A DNA stretch of 14,195 nucleotides, from NCBI GenBank assembly GCA_028565715.1, contig JAOXYC010091113.1:1-14195 (forward strand). Reading direction: 5' to 3'. Under the pieces are notes generated by a model. The model saw only the letters and a list, made by a program, of their open reading frames with translations, was not told the DNA's origin and ran no database searches. Of this stretch, positions 14,012-14,195 are shown one piece after another. The stretch is from Phoronis pallida. Lineage: Eukaryota > Phoronida > Phoronidae. Each line of letters starts with the position of its first letter. Position 1 is the stretch's first letter. Both the position numbers and the translations under genes were made by a program.

Positions 14012-14195
14012 ATAGGGTGGTCCAGAAAAAACTGACACATTTTGTTTCAGAATAACTTCTTCAAAAATTAGAGAATCACCTTGAAATTTTTCTCAGTTGT
14101 ACCTGAGACATGTAAATTTCCCTGACCCTACGCTAGTAAACGTTTAGTAACAGATTAGTAATGAATTAGTCAATTGAAGAAGAGCAGTTTAGTAA
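14012..14195. repeat. Possible transposon end at the right edge
   Basis: TATAGGGTGGTCCAGAAAAA and the following ACTGACACATTTTG begin abruptly after TA and resemble the starts of repeats seen in invertebrate introns. Further on, TTAGTAA recurs several times (about 14145, 14155, 14190). Only one end is inside the window, so the class cannot be judged. Confidence 0.3.

Noticed and set aside
1-14195. CRISPR arrays, bacterial operons, phage or virus genes
   Set aside because: No spaced identical repeats, no ribosome-binding sites with long open frames, and no viral protein resemblance seen on either strand.

Overview
This window looks like a stretch of an intron-rich animal genome. The coding signal comes as short exons bounded by GT/AG splice sites and separated by AT-rich introns. 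The introns hold tRNA-like sequences, miniature inverted-repeat elements and a Tc1-type transposase remnant. The families encoded (talin rod, Ki-67-type FHA, Tudor/PWWP-like barrel) point to a metazoan. Repeat style and intron size suggest a marine invertebrate, but I cannot name the species.

The main result is one plus-strand gene model that starts near base 250 or before and runs off the right end. Seventeen coding exons (830-909, 1727-1752, 2519-2623, 2727-2838, 4141-4202, 4977-5056, 5987-6106, 6391-6725, 7595-7757, 8396-8473, 9829-9926, 10629-10710, 11139-11353, 12391-12461, 12951-13046, 13184-13348, 13868-13965) join with matching phase at all sixteen junctions. They give 1986 nt, or 662 codons, with no internal stop. 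The layout is: a basic N-terminus with an ATG in strong start context; a Tudor/PWWP-like chromatin-reader barrel (about residues 71-122); a block of about 245 residues clearly homologous to the middle of the talin rod (about 140-383); an FHA domain closest by eye to that of Ki-67 (about 394-491); and an acidic, lysine-rich tail with nuclear-localisation-like and CK2-like motifs. A Tudor/PWWP + talin-rod + FHA combination is not one I know. It is either a new chimeric nuclear protein or two or more neighbouring genes whose exons happen to be phase-compatible.

Region by region: 1-249 is promoter-like (palindromic E-box, YY1-like site, splice donor after a presumed 5' UTR exon). 250-2518 holds the N-terminal exons, a tRNA-like remnant, low-complexity tracts and a 160-bp MITE-like element. 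2519-4202 holds the Tudor/PWWP-like exons, a tRNA-like sequence and the first copy of a GGGCGCATAT-flanked repeat. 4977-8473 is the talin-like block, with a SINE-like sequence and a Tc1 helix-turn-helix remnant in its introns. 8474-9828 is an expanded tandem version of the GGGCGCATAT repeat, interrupted by a small TA-flanked element; its end abuts the splice acceptor of the first FHA exon. 9829-11353 is the FHA domain. 11354-14195 holds the acidic tail exons, more copies of the same repeat, and a possible transposon end.
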